From Atrichornis clamosus (taxonomy: Eukaryota > Chordata > Aves > Passeriformes > Menuridae), in contig WBMZ01011727.1 in the NCBI GenBank assembly GCA_013400975.1, positions 124,001 to 188,000 of the forward strand: a stretch of 64,000 nt of DNA, given 5' to 3'. Position numbers and translations under genes: made by a program. Of this stretch, positions 37,101 to 45,700 are shown piece by piece; the first letter of the stretch is position 1, and the number at the start of each line of letters is the position of its first letter. The notes beneath the pieces were generated by a model. It was not told where the DNA came from. It worked only from the letters and a program-made list of their open reading frames with translations, and ran no database searches.

Positions 37101-39777
37101 TGAACAATGTCCAAAGGACTGGGCTGCTGTTTGAAGACATTTTTGCCCCTTAGGCAGAGACGACCCTTCTTGCTTCTCTGGTAACTGAAAGGTCTCCATG
37201 AGCAATTCCAGTTTACTTCAGGAGAAGACAGAAAAGATTCTTGGGATGGCAGTGGACAGAAAATAGTGATGCACAGATGAGGGTGACACCACAAAGCAGA
37301 CATACACACAAGGGCATATCTGTTGCTTTCCTGGGGAAAGCAGAACAGCAACAAAACAGCTGCATTTGAACCAATCCAGGCAACTTCTGTCTATGTGAAA
37401 TTCTCTGTGTATAAAATCAGAATCATGAAAAGACCCCTGAGATCATCGAGTCCAATCTTTAATGTCACAGTTGCAAAACGCGAAAAGATAGAAATTATTT
37501 TTATATTTTCAAAAGAAGTCCTTAAAATATTGCTTTTTGTCTTTCAAATATGAGAAGAGACACTGCATGTTGTTGTCTCTTTAAAAAGACTTTAAATGTT
37601 CTGTTAAGAGTCAGTTTTGATCAATCCGGTTATATCAAAATTTCATTGTCTTTCAAAGAAAAATGTTTTTACCATCTGTATTATCCAGCCTTCTTTTTTT
37701 TTTTTTTTTTTGCATTATCACTGCTACTACGCCATGTTCTTCTCTTTTATAATTTTATTGATAAGAGCTTCATCCCAAAATCTATAGCAGGCTACAGGCA
37801 CTCTGGTTTCACTCAGATTTAGTTGCGAATATAGCTTATGCTGAGTTCTCAAACTCTTTCTCATCAGAAATGTCTCTTTCACTGACTTGGAGTCTTTCTG
37901 GAGGAAGGTGTTGATTTTTTTACCAAATTTCACATTACAAAATAAAGCAAATCTATATTTTCAAGTTCAAAATTACTTTTGCTTATGAAGTATTTTTAAT
38001 TGTGTTATGATACAAAAAAGAAGAGATAATATTGGAGTACATTTTCTGAAATGAACCCTTTTTGTATGGGAAAGTTTCAAACTTTTGTGTTATTGCTCAG
38101 AAGAAATGAAGTCTACAAGTGACTGCTAAAATTTAACATGGCTCAGAAATTTCCTATTTCAGGTAAGAAAGAGCAGCAGGAGATCTGTCATTTGCTTCAT
38201 ATTTCAGAAAATTACTATAAGTGGAAGTTCAAATTAAAAAAGGTGTTTGAAGTTCAGGTTGGGGTTTTTCCCCCTATATGGCACTGTAACAGTAAATCCA
38301 ATTAAGTTATCTGTGCTGTTTCTTGTTAAAATGAAGCAAGTTAATTGATTTTTTCTCCTGTTCCATTTTGAGAGAAAACCAGTTTTTCTAACATTTTATA
38401 TCAGTGAGAGCTGTTATAACATTTTCTATCAGGAGAGTTGCAGTGGTCTGGTAGCTCCTAATGATACCTATTTGTTTTGCTCTAGTTTTCCTGATCAAGA
38501 TATTCGCAGAACAGCAGTCCAACAAATAGAAAATATGTCAAATGATGAATTGTTAGAATACCTCCCACAGCTGGTTCAGGTAAGGAGGAAATTAATAGCC
38601 AAGGAATTCTTCTGTCCAGATCAATAACTTCATTAAATACTTTTGATTCTTTCAGGTCGGTTGATACATTGTAAGAGGAATAAATAAGTCTGGTCAACTG
38701 ATGCAGTGTCTGAGTTAAAAACAGGGTTGAGGTATAGACTGTTTCCCACTTAAATAATGCAATTATTTTGGCATTCTGATTGAGCTTTCCTATATACTGC
38801 ATGAGGGTATCTTCATGTAACAAAGAAAAATAAAAAGTGCATCTGAACAAGAAAAATTTTGCTCAAGTCGCCAAACCACGTGGCAGAGCTTCACTGCAGT
38901 CAAGGAAGGAAATGCTGTTTCCACAAATCACAGTTTTCTTCATACCACGTATACCAAGAAAATTGCTGTTAGCACAGAGCAACACGGACATTTGGGTGTG
39001 GAATTGACTCTTTAGAGATGTACATTGCATTTCACTGGAAATTAATGTTTTGCAATTATGGCATCACTGCTTCCAAGGCACTTGGTGGTGGAGTAGGTCC
39101 TGTGTTGTGATTGAGCAGGAGCCTTTGGAAGCTTACTTTGAAACCTTACTTCATAGCACCGTGCACGTGAATAACTTACTATTCCACATTCCTGAGGAGT
39201 TTCTCAGGGTTTCTTGCTGTGTTTGTGATATATGCTTATCTAGATAGATATCTATGCATGCACATATGAATATATTTGTCATCACTACTGTGAAGCAGTG
39301 CAACCTTCACAGCTTTGCAGCATTCACACATTAATGTCACCTTTCACCTTCCACAGCTTCATTTCTAAAATAAATTTGTTTTGCAAACCCAATAATCAGA
39401 TAAAAAGTTAAATATAGCGTTGACAGTTTTAAGTGGGGGAAGAGAAGCTGCAAATTTCCATGTATGTTAGCACAGCCAGAATCAGGGGGGTGTCTCCCTG
39501 TCGTAGAGGTGGTGTCAAACCCTTGTGGACTGAAGTTTCTGTGCTCGCTGCGCTGCTAGAGCAAACTCCATGTCTCATTCCTTGGTTCAAACTGAGCACT
39601 AAGTCCTTTCTGATTAGTTCTGCTATAAAGGAAAGATACCAAAGCCAGCACAAAATTGATTCTTACCAATTTATCTGTTCAGGTACTCAAGTTTGAGTGG
39701 AGCCTTGAAAGCCCTCTGGTGAAGCTCCTGCTGGGTCGTTCTCTTCAGAGCATCCAAGTAGCCCATCAGCTTTACTG
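3944..39777 (+). CDS. PIK3C2G: PIK3C2G, internal part of the gene (8 exons, both ends outside the window)
   Basis: Class II PI 3-kinase, gamma isoform: a lipid kinase that phosphorylates the 3-position of PtdIns and PtdIns4P on membranes; in mammals it is mainly hepatic (family knowledge). The segment joins exons 3944-4139, 7033-7155, 13006-13137, 20334-20448, 22017-22147, 27906-28094, 38486-38579 and 39683-39777, 1,075 coding bases in all. Phases agree at every junction and no internal stop appears. Domain order is Ras-binding region, PI3K C2, linker, helical PIK domain, as expected for PI3Ks. Motifs such as [40 protein letters not shown] and LPLVLGSAP fit the gamma isoform as I remember the human protein, better than alpha or beta. 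The kinase, PX and C-terminal C2 exons lie beyond position 64,000, and the N-terminal exons before position 1. I infer a functional gene because the frame and splice sites are intact. Confidence 0.93.
5441..5560. repeat. AT-rich low-complexity patch
   Basis: Imperfect repeats of TATAATATATAATA and similar words, largely A and T, able to fold back on themselves. No further structure recognised. Confidence 0.85.
6187..6664 (-). mobile_element. CR1 LINE 3' fragment (antisense)
   Basis: Starts AATCATAGAATGCCCTGGG, the reverse complement of the CR1 3' end with its ATTCTATG octamer. It then follows the familiar antisense CR1 text (GGAAGGGGCCTTAAAGGTCATCT, CCTGGCCTTGGACACTTCCA, CCTTGTCCTATCACTACATCCC and TCTTCTCCAGGCTGAACAACCCC, with diagnostic pieces visible in that order). 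Similarity fades near 6660 at the segment after GGTGGGAGATGTTCTGCAC, which gives a 5'-truncated copy of about 480 bases. There is no reverse transcriptase frame. Confidence 0.93.
7033..7155 (+). CDS. PIK3C2G: PIK3C2G exon: start of the PI3K C2 domain
   Basis: The acceptor is ...CACCTTTGTAG and the donor GTAAGT. Joined to the preceding exon it reads [19 protein letters not shown] and closes with [12 protein letters not shown]. These are the first beta strands of the PI3K-type C2 domain: an aromatic-rich strand with a Cys, a YAGK turn and the conserved W-N-E that precedes the LPRE strand. Length is 123 bases. It begins with the last base of a serine codon and ends in phase 2 (AA), completed to lysine by the next exon. 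The upstream poly(T) and GTT runs (6970-7020) form a long pyrimidine tract for the acceptor. Confidence 0.93.
7902..7948. repeat. Short direct repeat, 27-bp unit, 1.7 copies
   Basis: CATTAGAATTGAACTAAGGC appears at 7902-7921 and again at 7929-7948, separated by TACAAGT. The identity over 20 bases suggests a recent small duplication. Confidence 0.9.
9133..9372 (+). mobile_element. CR1 LINE 3' fragment (sense)
   Basis: Begins near TAGGTTTAGATTAGATATTAG and runs through GGCTGTCCAGAG, GTGTCCAAGGCCAGGCTGGA and CCCTGCCCATGGCAGGAGGT to end with CCTCTATGATT, a degraded terminal octamer. It is about 240 bases, 5'-truncated, with scattered substitutions compared with the antisense copy at 6.2 kb. It is an untranslated 3' end only. 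Confidence 0.93.
13006..13137 (+). CDS. PIK3C2G: PIK3C2G exon: PI3K C2 domain core
   Basis: The exon is flanked by a strong pyrimidine tract with TTTTAG and by donor GTAAGT. It encodes [20 protein letters not shown], then a variable loop ([10 protein letters not shown]) and [16 protein letters not shown]-x-I-K-x-LPRE is the signature of the PI3K C2 domain, and L-A-W-x-x-x-P-L its later strand. Length is 132 bases and the end phase is 2. The frame runs on into intron by only one codon (GAG, then TAA), so translation cannot read through. Confidence 0.95.
17865..17869 (+). repeat. 5-bp target-site duplication, left copy
   Basis: CTGGG directly before the LTR start TGTGCTG. It is identical to 18351-18355. 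Confidence 0.85.
17870..18350 (+). mobile_element. Solo LTR of an avian ERVL-type endogenous retrovirus (sense, internally deleted)
   Basis: Begins TGTGCTGCTTTGGGCTGGGG and ends AGGTTAAATCATGGCA, so it has the TG...CA termini of an LTR. A TATA box (TATATAAAG) sits at 18135-18143 and a CCTATTAAGC polyadenylation-like site near 18311. CTGGG occurs immediately before (17865-17869) and after (18351-18355), a perfect 5-bp target duplication. The text matches the copy at 55533-56089 in reverse complement (shared blocks include GTGTTTTGGATTTGTG, GACACAGCCAGGACAG and ACCCCAACTGACCAAAGG). About 90 bases of the 3' part are missing after CTATTAAGC. No gag or pol is attached. The ERVL assignment rests on remembered avian LTRs and the 5-bp duplication. 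Confidence 0.92.
18351..18355 (+). repeat. 5-bp target-site duplication, right copy
   Basis: CTGGG directly after the LTR end ATCATGGCA. Confidence 0.85.
20334..20448 (+). CDS. PIK3C2G: PIK3C2G exon: end of the PI3K C2 domain
   Basis: The acceptor is CTGTTTCCCACAG and the donor GTAAGA. With the two bases carried over it reads [20 protein letters not shown] and ends in PASVTLQ. In this family the strand after L-A-W-x-x-x-P-L is G-x-V-L-L-S-M-x-L, which is visible here. The C-terminal half ([17 protein letters not shown]) is the least conserved part of the segment and is unusually rich in T, S, P and A. The exon is clearly more GC-rich than its flanks. It ends in phase 0. Confidence 0.88.
20449..22016. 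other. PIK3C2G intron, 1.6 kb
   Basis: Short intron holding only a small antisense CR1 scrap at 21183-21228 and the pyrimidine tract before the next exon. Confidence 0.85.
21183..21228 (-). mobile_element. CR1 LINE terminal scrap (antisense)
   Basis: TTAGAATGAATGGCTTGGCTTGGAAC... followed by GGACCTTACAGGTCATCTGG matches the last ~45 bases of CR1 read from the 3' end. The rest is missing, so this is either a very short insertion or a decayed one. Confidence 0.75.
22017..22147 (+). CDS. PIK3C2G: PIK3C2G exon: linker between C2 and helical domains
   Basis: The acceptor is AATCAAG, preceded by two long T runs (21980-22009). The AAG acceptor is less common than CAG or TAG, but the frame demands it. 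The donor is GTAAGT. The product starts [18 protein letters not shown], a charged Glu/Pro-rich linker, and continues with [19 protein letters not shown]. The [11 protein letters not shown] motif is typical of class II gamma just ahead of the helical domain. Length is 131 bases, end phase 2. Confidence 0.93.
23308..23326. repeat. Homopolymer run of 19 T
   Basis: Lies directly upstream of the old CR1 remnant at 23330. It may mark an A-tailed insertion on the opposite strand or be plain slippage; I cannot tell which. Confidence 0.8.
23330..23770 (+). mobile_element. Old CR1-type LINE remnant (sense), end of RT-ORF plus 3' region
   Basis: The nucleotide text CAGAGAAGGGCAACTATGAT, then AAAAGGCTGGGACTCTACAG, ACTAGGGACATTGGATGAAA and GAAGGCCAAACACC, matches the C-terminal coding end and 3' part of an old amniote CR1 group. 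That group differs from the young avian one seen at 6.2 and 9.1 kb. The translated piece [15 protein letters not shown]...[14 protein letters not shown] is the recognisable end of a CR1 ORF2 protein (the usual V-Q-R-R-A-T-K-M-I-x-G-L and L-G-L-F-S-L-E-x-R blocks). It is strongly diverged and interrupted, and the exact limits are uncertain by tens of bases. Confidence 0.82.
27347..27385. repeat. GT-rich microsatellite
   Basis: Two GTGTGTGTG blocks separated by CTCATGTTTTT. Short and imperfect. Confidence 0.8.
27906..28094 (+). CDS. PIK3C2G: PIK3C2G exon: first helices of the PIK (helical) domain
   Basis: The acceptor is TCTTTTCCAG and the donor GTAAGG. This is the longest conserved block after the first exon (189 bases). 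It encodes [20 protein letters not shown], then [14 protein letters not shown], and ends with [11 protein letters not shown]. LWxYRYYC followed by LPxVLxSxxxW is the standard entrance to the PI3K helical domain, which packs against the kinase core. The ending phase 2 AG is completed to serine by the next exon, about 10.4 kb away. Confidence 0.96.
32198..32240. repeat. AT palindromic patch
   Basis: ATATATTTATATAATTTAAT followed by ATAATTATTTATATAATTTA: a duplicated TTTATATAATTTAA word that is also largely self-complementary. Confidence 0.75.
36539..36883 (-). pseudogene. Possible poly(A)-tailed retrocopy of unknown parent (antisense)
   Basis: Read on the minus strand, an open frame of up to 95 codons ends at 36596. 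About 19 bases on is AATAAA (36577-36572), and 19 bases after that a run of 15 A (36553-36539). This order (frame, short 3' end, poly(A) signal, A-tail) is what a processed mRNA copy would leave. The last 55 codons have a mixed, protein-like composition (for example [20 protein letters not shown]), but I do not recognise the parent gene and cannot place the 5' end or a target duplication. It could also be chance T-rich DNA beside a random frame. Confidence 0.3.
37416..37470 (-). mobile_element. CR1-type terminal scrap (antisense)
   Basis: AATCAGAATCATGAAAAGAC followed by CCTGAGATCATCGAGTCCAA is the antisense terminus of a CR1 subfamily whose text reads GGTTGGAAAAGACCTCTAAGATCATCGAGTCC. Only ~55 bases are present. 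Confidence 0.7.
37694..37933 (-). pseudogene. Possible second A-tailed retrocopy (antisense)
   Basis: A run of 18 T at 37694-37711 (A-tail on the minus strand) follows, 15 bases on, a 68-codon minus-strand frame that ends at 37727. AATAAA occurs within that frame (37759-37754), about 43 bases before the A run. The parent is not recognised. Evidence is weaker than for the stretch at 36.5 kb because the poly(A) signal is distant. Confidence 0.2.
38486..38579 (+). CDS. PIK3C2G: PIK3C2G exon: helical domain, middle
   Basis: The acceptor is TTTTGCTCTAG and the donor GTAAGG. It encodes [21 protein letters not shown] followed by [12 protein letters not shown]-x-x-I-R-x-x-A-V-x-x-I/L and L-x-x-Y-L-P-Q-L-V-Q are hallmark repeats of the PIK domain. 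This is the shortest exon here (94 bases). It restores phase 0, so exons 27906-28094 and 38486-38579 would have to be skipped in a way that respects phase to keep frame. Confidence 0.95.
38580..39682. other. PIK3C2G intron, 1.1 kb
   Basis: Shortest intron of the segment. I see no repeat or other feature in it beyond the splice signals. Confidence 0.9.
39683..39777 (+). CDS. PIK3C2G: PIK3C2G exon: helical domain, last exon in the window
   Basis: The acceptor is TTATCTGTTCAG and the donor GTAAGA. It encodes [20 protein letters not shown] followed by [15 protein letters not shown]-x-x-x-x-S-P-L-x-x-x-L-L-x-R-x-L and the I-x-V-A-H-x-L-Y-W end are strongly conserved in PI3Ks. The final codon is split (TG|G, Trp), so the next exon must start with G and should encode the L-L-x-x-A stretch that leads to W-Y. 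I searched the remaining 24 kb by eye for such an exon and found none. Confidence 0.95.
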
Positions 39778-42700
39778 GTAAGAACGTTTGCCATTGCTAC
39801 CACCGTAATTTTCTGTCACAGTGAAATTTATCCGTGATTGTATTGGTCACAATCTCTCTTTTGGTTTAAAATCAACGGGAAAACTAGGTTTTGCTCCTTC
39901 CTTTTCAGCACTGGATATGGATAACTGGATAAAAGACCTCCTTATCTCTGCTTTCATCCTTCCCCTGGGCAGGGGAAAGAGGGGAAAGTTCTGCTCCCTT
40001 AAGGAAGATACCATTTGTGTTTTTCAGTATTTTTTGTTTTGAGCCAAAAATAGTCTTCCTCAAAATTTGCAAGCACAGACTTTTAAAGGATGCTTCTTTT
40101 GGGATTTCTTTGGCCTCTCTTGAAGTTGTCAGAATTCTCGTGTGTGTCACAGTCTGGGTCTTAACCATTTGCATATCAGTGTGACTTGTGATAGTGGAGT
40201 TTCCAGTAGTTTCTTTTCATGATAATGGAGATGTACCAGGCAGAAACTGCCACTCGCCACCCACCTCTGCAAGATAAGGGCTCCTCTTGCTGTTTTATTG
40301 CATGAGGTGGTTATTCACTTTGCTGTGCTGTTACCTCAGTGCTCTCTGAGTGAGGATGTGGCTTTTCTGATGTCTGAACACCTGCCCTGTGATCTGAAAA
40401 TCAAACTCTGGTGTGTTTTGCTTTGGGTTTTTTTCTGTCTTTTGTAATGATGAATGAAGCGAGCTTTCATTTACAGTTCAACAGGTTCAGACCCCTTGAA
40501 ACAAAGCTTTCCTCCCTGCAAAGGAAAGAAAACAATTTGCAGTGTAGTCATTTGATTGATGAAGTGTGAGGTCGGGAAGAGCGTAAATAACACTTTCATA
40601 CCTGCACGGTCTCTGGAAGTGTTAGTGGGGGTAAAACAGAATTATTAATGTGTTTGTTTTACTGAAATGAGTAGGATAATGTGCTTAATGAGCACATCTG
40701 TCAAACAAAGAGGAACCACATTTAGAGAGCCATTTTTTGACAGTGCCTGAAATATCCCTGAGACAGTTTCTACTAATATTGAACTTATACTGGGTATAAA
40801 ATGTCCAGTCTGGAGTTCTTAAATATGCCCCAAGAGTTGGTAGTTTTCCTGTGCAATTAGAGATTGGTTCAATGGACAGGGGACCATCATTAGTTTGCCT
40901 GTGTTTTCTTTAACTCCTCTCTTCTTCTCAGAAGAAGAAAAATGAGTGTCTGAGGTCTTCTTCCTCTTCAGTTTGCAGTGTAGATCCCTATTTTCCTCCA
41001 AATTTTGCTCTAGCTGTCTACTATTATAATCTTGGGTAATATAGAGCAGGTATTCCATCCTGAACAACATATATCCCTATCTGGCATAGGGCAATTTAAT
41101 GTGGCAAAATAAATTTATTTTATACATAGCTTATTCTATAGGGTAACCACATCCATATCTAGTAGGTTATTTCTCACTCTATTCTCTGGCTTTCAGCTGG
41201 TAGAAGCCCTGTTCATGCCAGGTACGTCTTCTATTTCTTTCTTTTTTAATATTTCAATCTAAACTGAGAACATAAATGTGGCAAACATCTCTTAAAATTT
41301 TGGTATTTTTATTCATCACAATATACACTGACTTTTTACTTGGTTACTCTGCTCCACCATATTCTTCAGTAGTAAATTGTTTCCTCCTTAACATTCCAAT
41401 TTATGTAATTATTCATATTTGTGTTCCACTATTTTAAAAGGCAGTTTCCCAAGCCATAAATCCTACTTACAAAGTTTACCAGTAATTTCATGCTTTTTAT
41501 TAATCAAGACTTAAATAATTAATAGAGGCTTTCCTTCACAAATTAAATTTCAGTCATTATAAAAGTAAAGGAAAACAGAGGTTTTCTTCCACTTATTTTT
41601 AAAGAGACTTTTAAAAGAAGTTCAATGATTTAATAATGTACGCTCACATTACTTCTTTTAAGATTTGTGATTAGGTTACATTTTATTCTCAAGTGTCACG
41701 TTCTGTTTCATTACCAAACTAGCTATAAAGAAGCAAGGACTGGTAAAAACAAACTTTAGTAATAAGTTTCTATTTATTTTTAATTGTAATGAATGGTATC
41801 ACTGTTCTACTGTTAAATAATACAACAACGTGCACACTCTACCTGCCCAAAATAAAACTTGGAAAAGAAGGTTAATGTAATAACCGGTGAAGTAGTTTCA
41901 GAGACACAGGGGGAAACCTACTGATTTTAGCTTCCATGTTTGAAAATATTTTTGTAAATCTAGAAACTAATTACCAGAAACAGTGTTGGCTGTCAACACT
42001 AACTTATTTTAAAGACAAATACTATTTATAACAATATGTCAGTTCTTTCAAATTGCCTCAATTTCCCTGCAGGCCAGAGATAAGCAGTTAGCCACTCATG
42101 GTGTACCAACTCACTCACCTTTTTAATATTAATAGTGGATAGTAAATTGTCAATTCCTTTTCATCAAGCAGTGATAAGTTTGAAGATTTTATTTAAAACT
42201 TATGGGAGAGTAACTGGCAAAGGTGGATGGAATAGAGAAAATATTAATTCTTGGGACAGGTCTCAAGTTGTAAATCAGGATAGTTTCAGTCTGTTCTTTG
42301 CTTGTGTCAGCTGCAGATTTGTTCCATTAATTCTGCCATTGAGAACGAAAAGGATCTTACACCCTCTATGGATGTGTGGGATGTTTTTTATCATGTGTGA
42401 CTTTTCCCTCCTCTAAATTCTTGAGGAATTTGGGTCATCTGCATCCATCAGTGTTTTAGCTCCTCATTGATGCTTCTGAATGCACTGCCCTTCCCAAGGA
42501 GACTAAAAACTGTCCACGCCTGGTGTGCCAGCACAGGACTCGTGTACCACCTGAATCCCATTTCAGTCTTATTTCAGGACTTCCTAAAGTCCATGAGACA
42601 TGGAGAATTATCCCACCATCTTCTAGACATTCTCTCTGATGCCAGTCCCACCAGAGCTCCTGGAAGGCCAGAAGCCTGGAACAAGTTTTCCCATTCCCTG

Positions 42701-45700
42701 GAGCTATGGTGACAAGTTCCTCAACTGGTTCTAGCGAAGCACAAAAGTTGCTTGAGGGGAAAGAAACCTGCTGAGCCCTTTTGGGCCCCTCTGCTTGCTG
42801 AAAGCCGCTGTTTACCTCCTTGCTCCTTGATGTTTCACACACAGGTGGGTTTTTTGTTAGCTTTTGTGTTGGAGTTTTAATTCACCCCTCTGCCTCTGGC
42901 ATCCTGCCAGTCGGTCTTACCTCCCGCTTGAGTGTTTTTGGCTTTTTGCTGCTGTCACAGGTGGCAGCTGCAGCGTGGAATGGGAACAGCTGGCTGGGGC
43001 AGCAGGTGGCCAGGAGTCTGCTTCACAGATGGTTGCCTTCCACAGGAGGATTGAATAACTGAGGAAAAAAAACACAGTGTCCTCCAGGATCTGTGGCAGC
43101 TGCTTTTGAAGGTGGCGCTAAGAAATAGGTCCCATTGTCATGCAAGAGTGGGAGTGTTTGTAAATTTTTGCCGGAGCATGAGAATCTGGTGTGCTTAGCT
43201 CAAGACAATTAAAAGTCAGGTGAAAACCTTGCTGAAGGCAAAATGTCCTTCTGTAGCTTGTCTTCTGAGTCACTAAAACTTTGCAGAACTTTCCTAGTTT
43301 TCGGCATTTCTAAACTACATTTTGACTGGCAAGAGAAAAGGGAGTAGTCTTGTATCTTTTGCAAGTCCACATTGTGTAGAAAAATAGGAATGTGAGATTA
43401 AAAGGGAACTCAGTGGAATCCAGTCCACTGGAAACAATGTGAATCAGACTATTGATTTCATGGCTAGAACATAATATTTTATTTCTTTTTCTATATATAA
43501 AAAAGAAATCTATAAGCAAAAAGAACATAAGAAACGTATAAAAGTTTAAAAACACCCCAGTTAGATTTTCTGCTATTGGGAGGTTTGTACCTCAATGCTT
43601 TCTTCTCCAAAATCATTATTACTGTTTCATTCAGCACGGGGACAATTGCTTCATATTTTCTGGAAGAACATCCATTTTTAACTGTTAGTACTGGTCTTTG
43701 TTAACAATACTTTACTTAAAGACTTCAAAAGAAGGAATAAATCAAACAGATCCTCATTTGTCCAACACTCTTAATTATCTGGACATTAAACAGGCAACCT
43801 TCCTCCAGCTCTTTCTCTTCCTGCATTATGGTATCTTTCTCCTACAGTCAGAAGTTATCAAATCTGCTAATTATTAAATGAACTTCCTAAATAGCTGTGC
43901 AGAGGAGGCTGAAAAGCTCAGCCCATTAAAATGACACGAATGTAAATACAAAAAGTGTCTGTTTGGGTTTTTGCATTAATTTGTTCCTTCTTAATGATTC
44001 AGAATCAAAAGAACCCTTAATCATGTGTGTAACTTCAAACCTGTAGAGGAGTAGCCACTCCAGGTCTATGTTTGATTCACCTGAGTGATGATTATGAATT
44101 TAACTGGAATTCAGAGTGCTTGATGTGATCATTATGCCTTGGACTGCAGAGAACCTCGACCATAGATCACTCCTAGGGATTTTAGTTCTGAAATCATAAT
44201 TTTTGTTTATGAAATGCCAATCATTTGGAGACCTTTTTTTCCCCTGGTTACTTATGTGTATAGTAAATAACACCATTAGAGCATTATTTTTGTGAGATAA
44301 TGACTCAGCCATCTACTCTGAGAAGAGTTTCTTTATTAGCTACGTGGGACTTGGATAATTGCCTTGGAAAACATGGATCATTACTTTGTTTCCTAATTTA
44401 CACACTTTCCATTTTCTCGGACTCCAGTTTTGGAAAAAGATTATGTCAAATGAAACAAAGGGATTTGTTGTGTAGAAGAACAAAGTAAAATAACTGTTGG
44501 ATTTGACCTTTTGTAGCTACAGACTGGGTAGGAAAATGATATATTTAAATCAACAGAACCACATCTTGCATTTAATGCAACACATTTTAGATTTGAAGGA
44601 GAAAAAATAGTGTTTTAAGCTCACTTTTTGCCAGCTCTAAAGAAAGAGGAGTGCAGTGGCTTTGACCACAGCTGGGATTGATAAAAGGTGCTATCTGCTG
44701 TAAGTGTCAAGATATTGGTCTGTCAATACTGCCCAATAAAAGAGGACTGTGGGGCAAGATCACATTTTACACTTTGAAAATTGTAACAAAAAAGAAAATG
44801 AAAATAAATTCCAAAGAATTCAAAGTCAAATTGGGAACACGACTGGGAAAGGTTAACAAAGAATCTAAATGTGGCGTTTCAACATTTAAAATATAAAGAG
44901 GGAGCTAGTTTTCTCACACTGATAAAAATTACAGCTTTTTAAAAAAGAAATCTATTTAAAAATAATAAAGCAATCAAAGCTATTCCTTTTTGTAATTTAG
45001 TGAGTATGAGATAATCTGGTGAGTCACTGACAAAGGACATAAGTAACATAGTGGTGTATGTGCCTGTTTTTAGTTATTTTAATGATTCTTAGTAGAATGA
45101 ATGTATTCTTGACTGTCTAGAAATCCAGGAATGCTGGGTGTTTTTCCAAATTGTGTGCAAGCACGACAAGGAATAGGTGAGGTACCCTGCTGATCATTTA
45201 TCAATGTGAGCGTGGAGTGATGTGATCATTCACATCATTAATTTTATTTGTGCAGGCAAATATTCAGCTGCACTAAATAAGTTACTGAACATGGGGATAA
45301 CTCTGTGTGTGTCCCACCTTTGGAAATTCCATGCCAAAAGTCACATTCAAGGGGGATTAAAGTGGTCAAGTGAAGCATAAAAAGTCTGTAAATGCCAGTT
45401 ATTGTTGCACGTTGTTTAACGAAAAAACACACCACAAGTGAACCTACACAGAACTGCAAAGATAAACTAGAAAAGGTGAAAGAGTTCTGAAAAGCTTGAA
45501 TTCTTTTAGCTGCTTCATGATTTATAAGGTAGCACGAAGGGAAATGTTTTTCGCTACATTGTTTTTTCCAAACGGGGCTTGTCTGATTTATTTTGTGTTT
45601 GGCTCCTTTTACACTTAAAAACACTGGAGCTGACAAATCTGCTTTTTCAGTTATGCCAGAAAAGTCCCTACAAGCTCCAAACTATATCTGTCATAACCCC

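Larger units (their letters stand above)
28095..38485. other. PIK3C2G intron, 10.4 kb
   Basis: Longest complete intron in the window. It contains an AT palindromic patch (32198-32240), two oligo(T) tracts that look like antisense poly(A) tails (36539-36553 and 37694-37711), and a CR1 scrap (37416-37470). No exon recognised. Confidence 0.8.

Noticed and set aside
41188..41221. Mini-exon between CTTTCAG and GTACGT
   Set aside because: The 30-odd bases do not encode anything resembling the expected kinase segment.
42456..42842. 128-codon minus-strand frame
   Set aside because: No similarity to known retroelement or cellular proteins, and overlapping open frames on the other strand are equally long.
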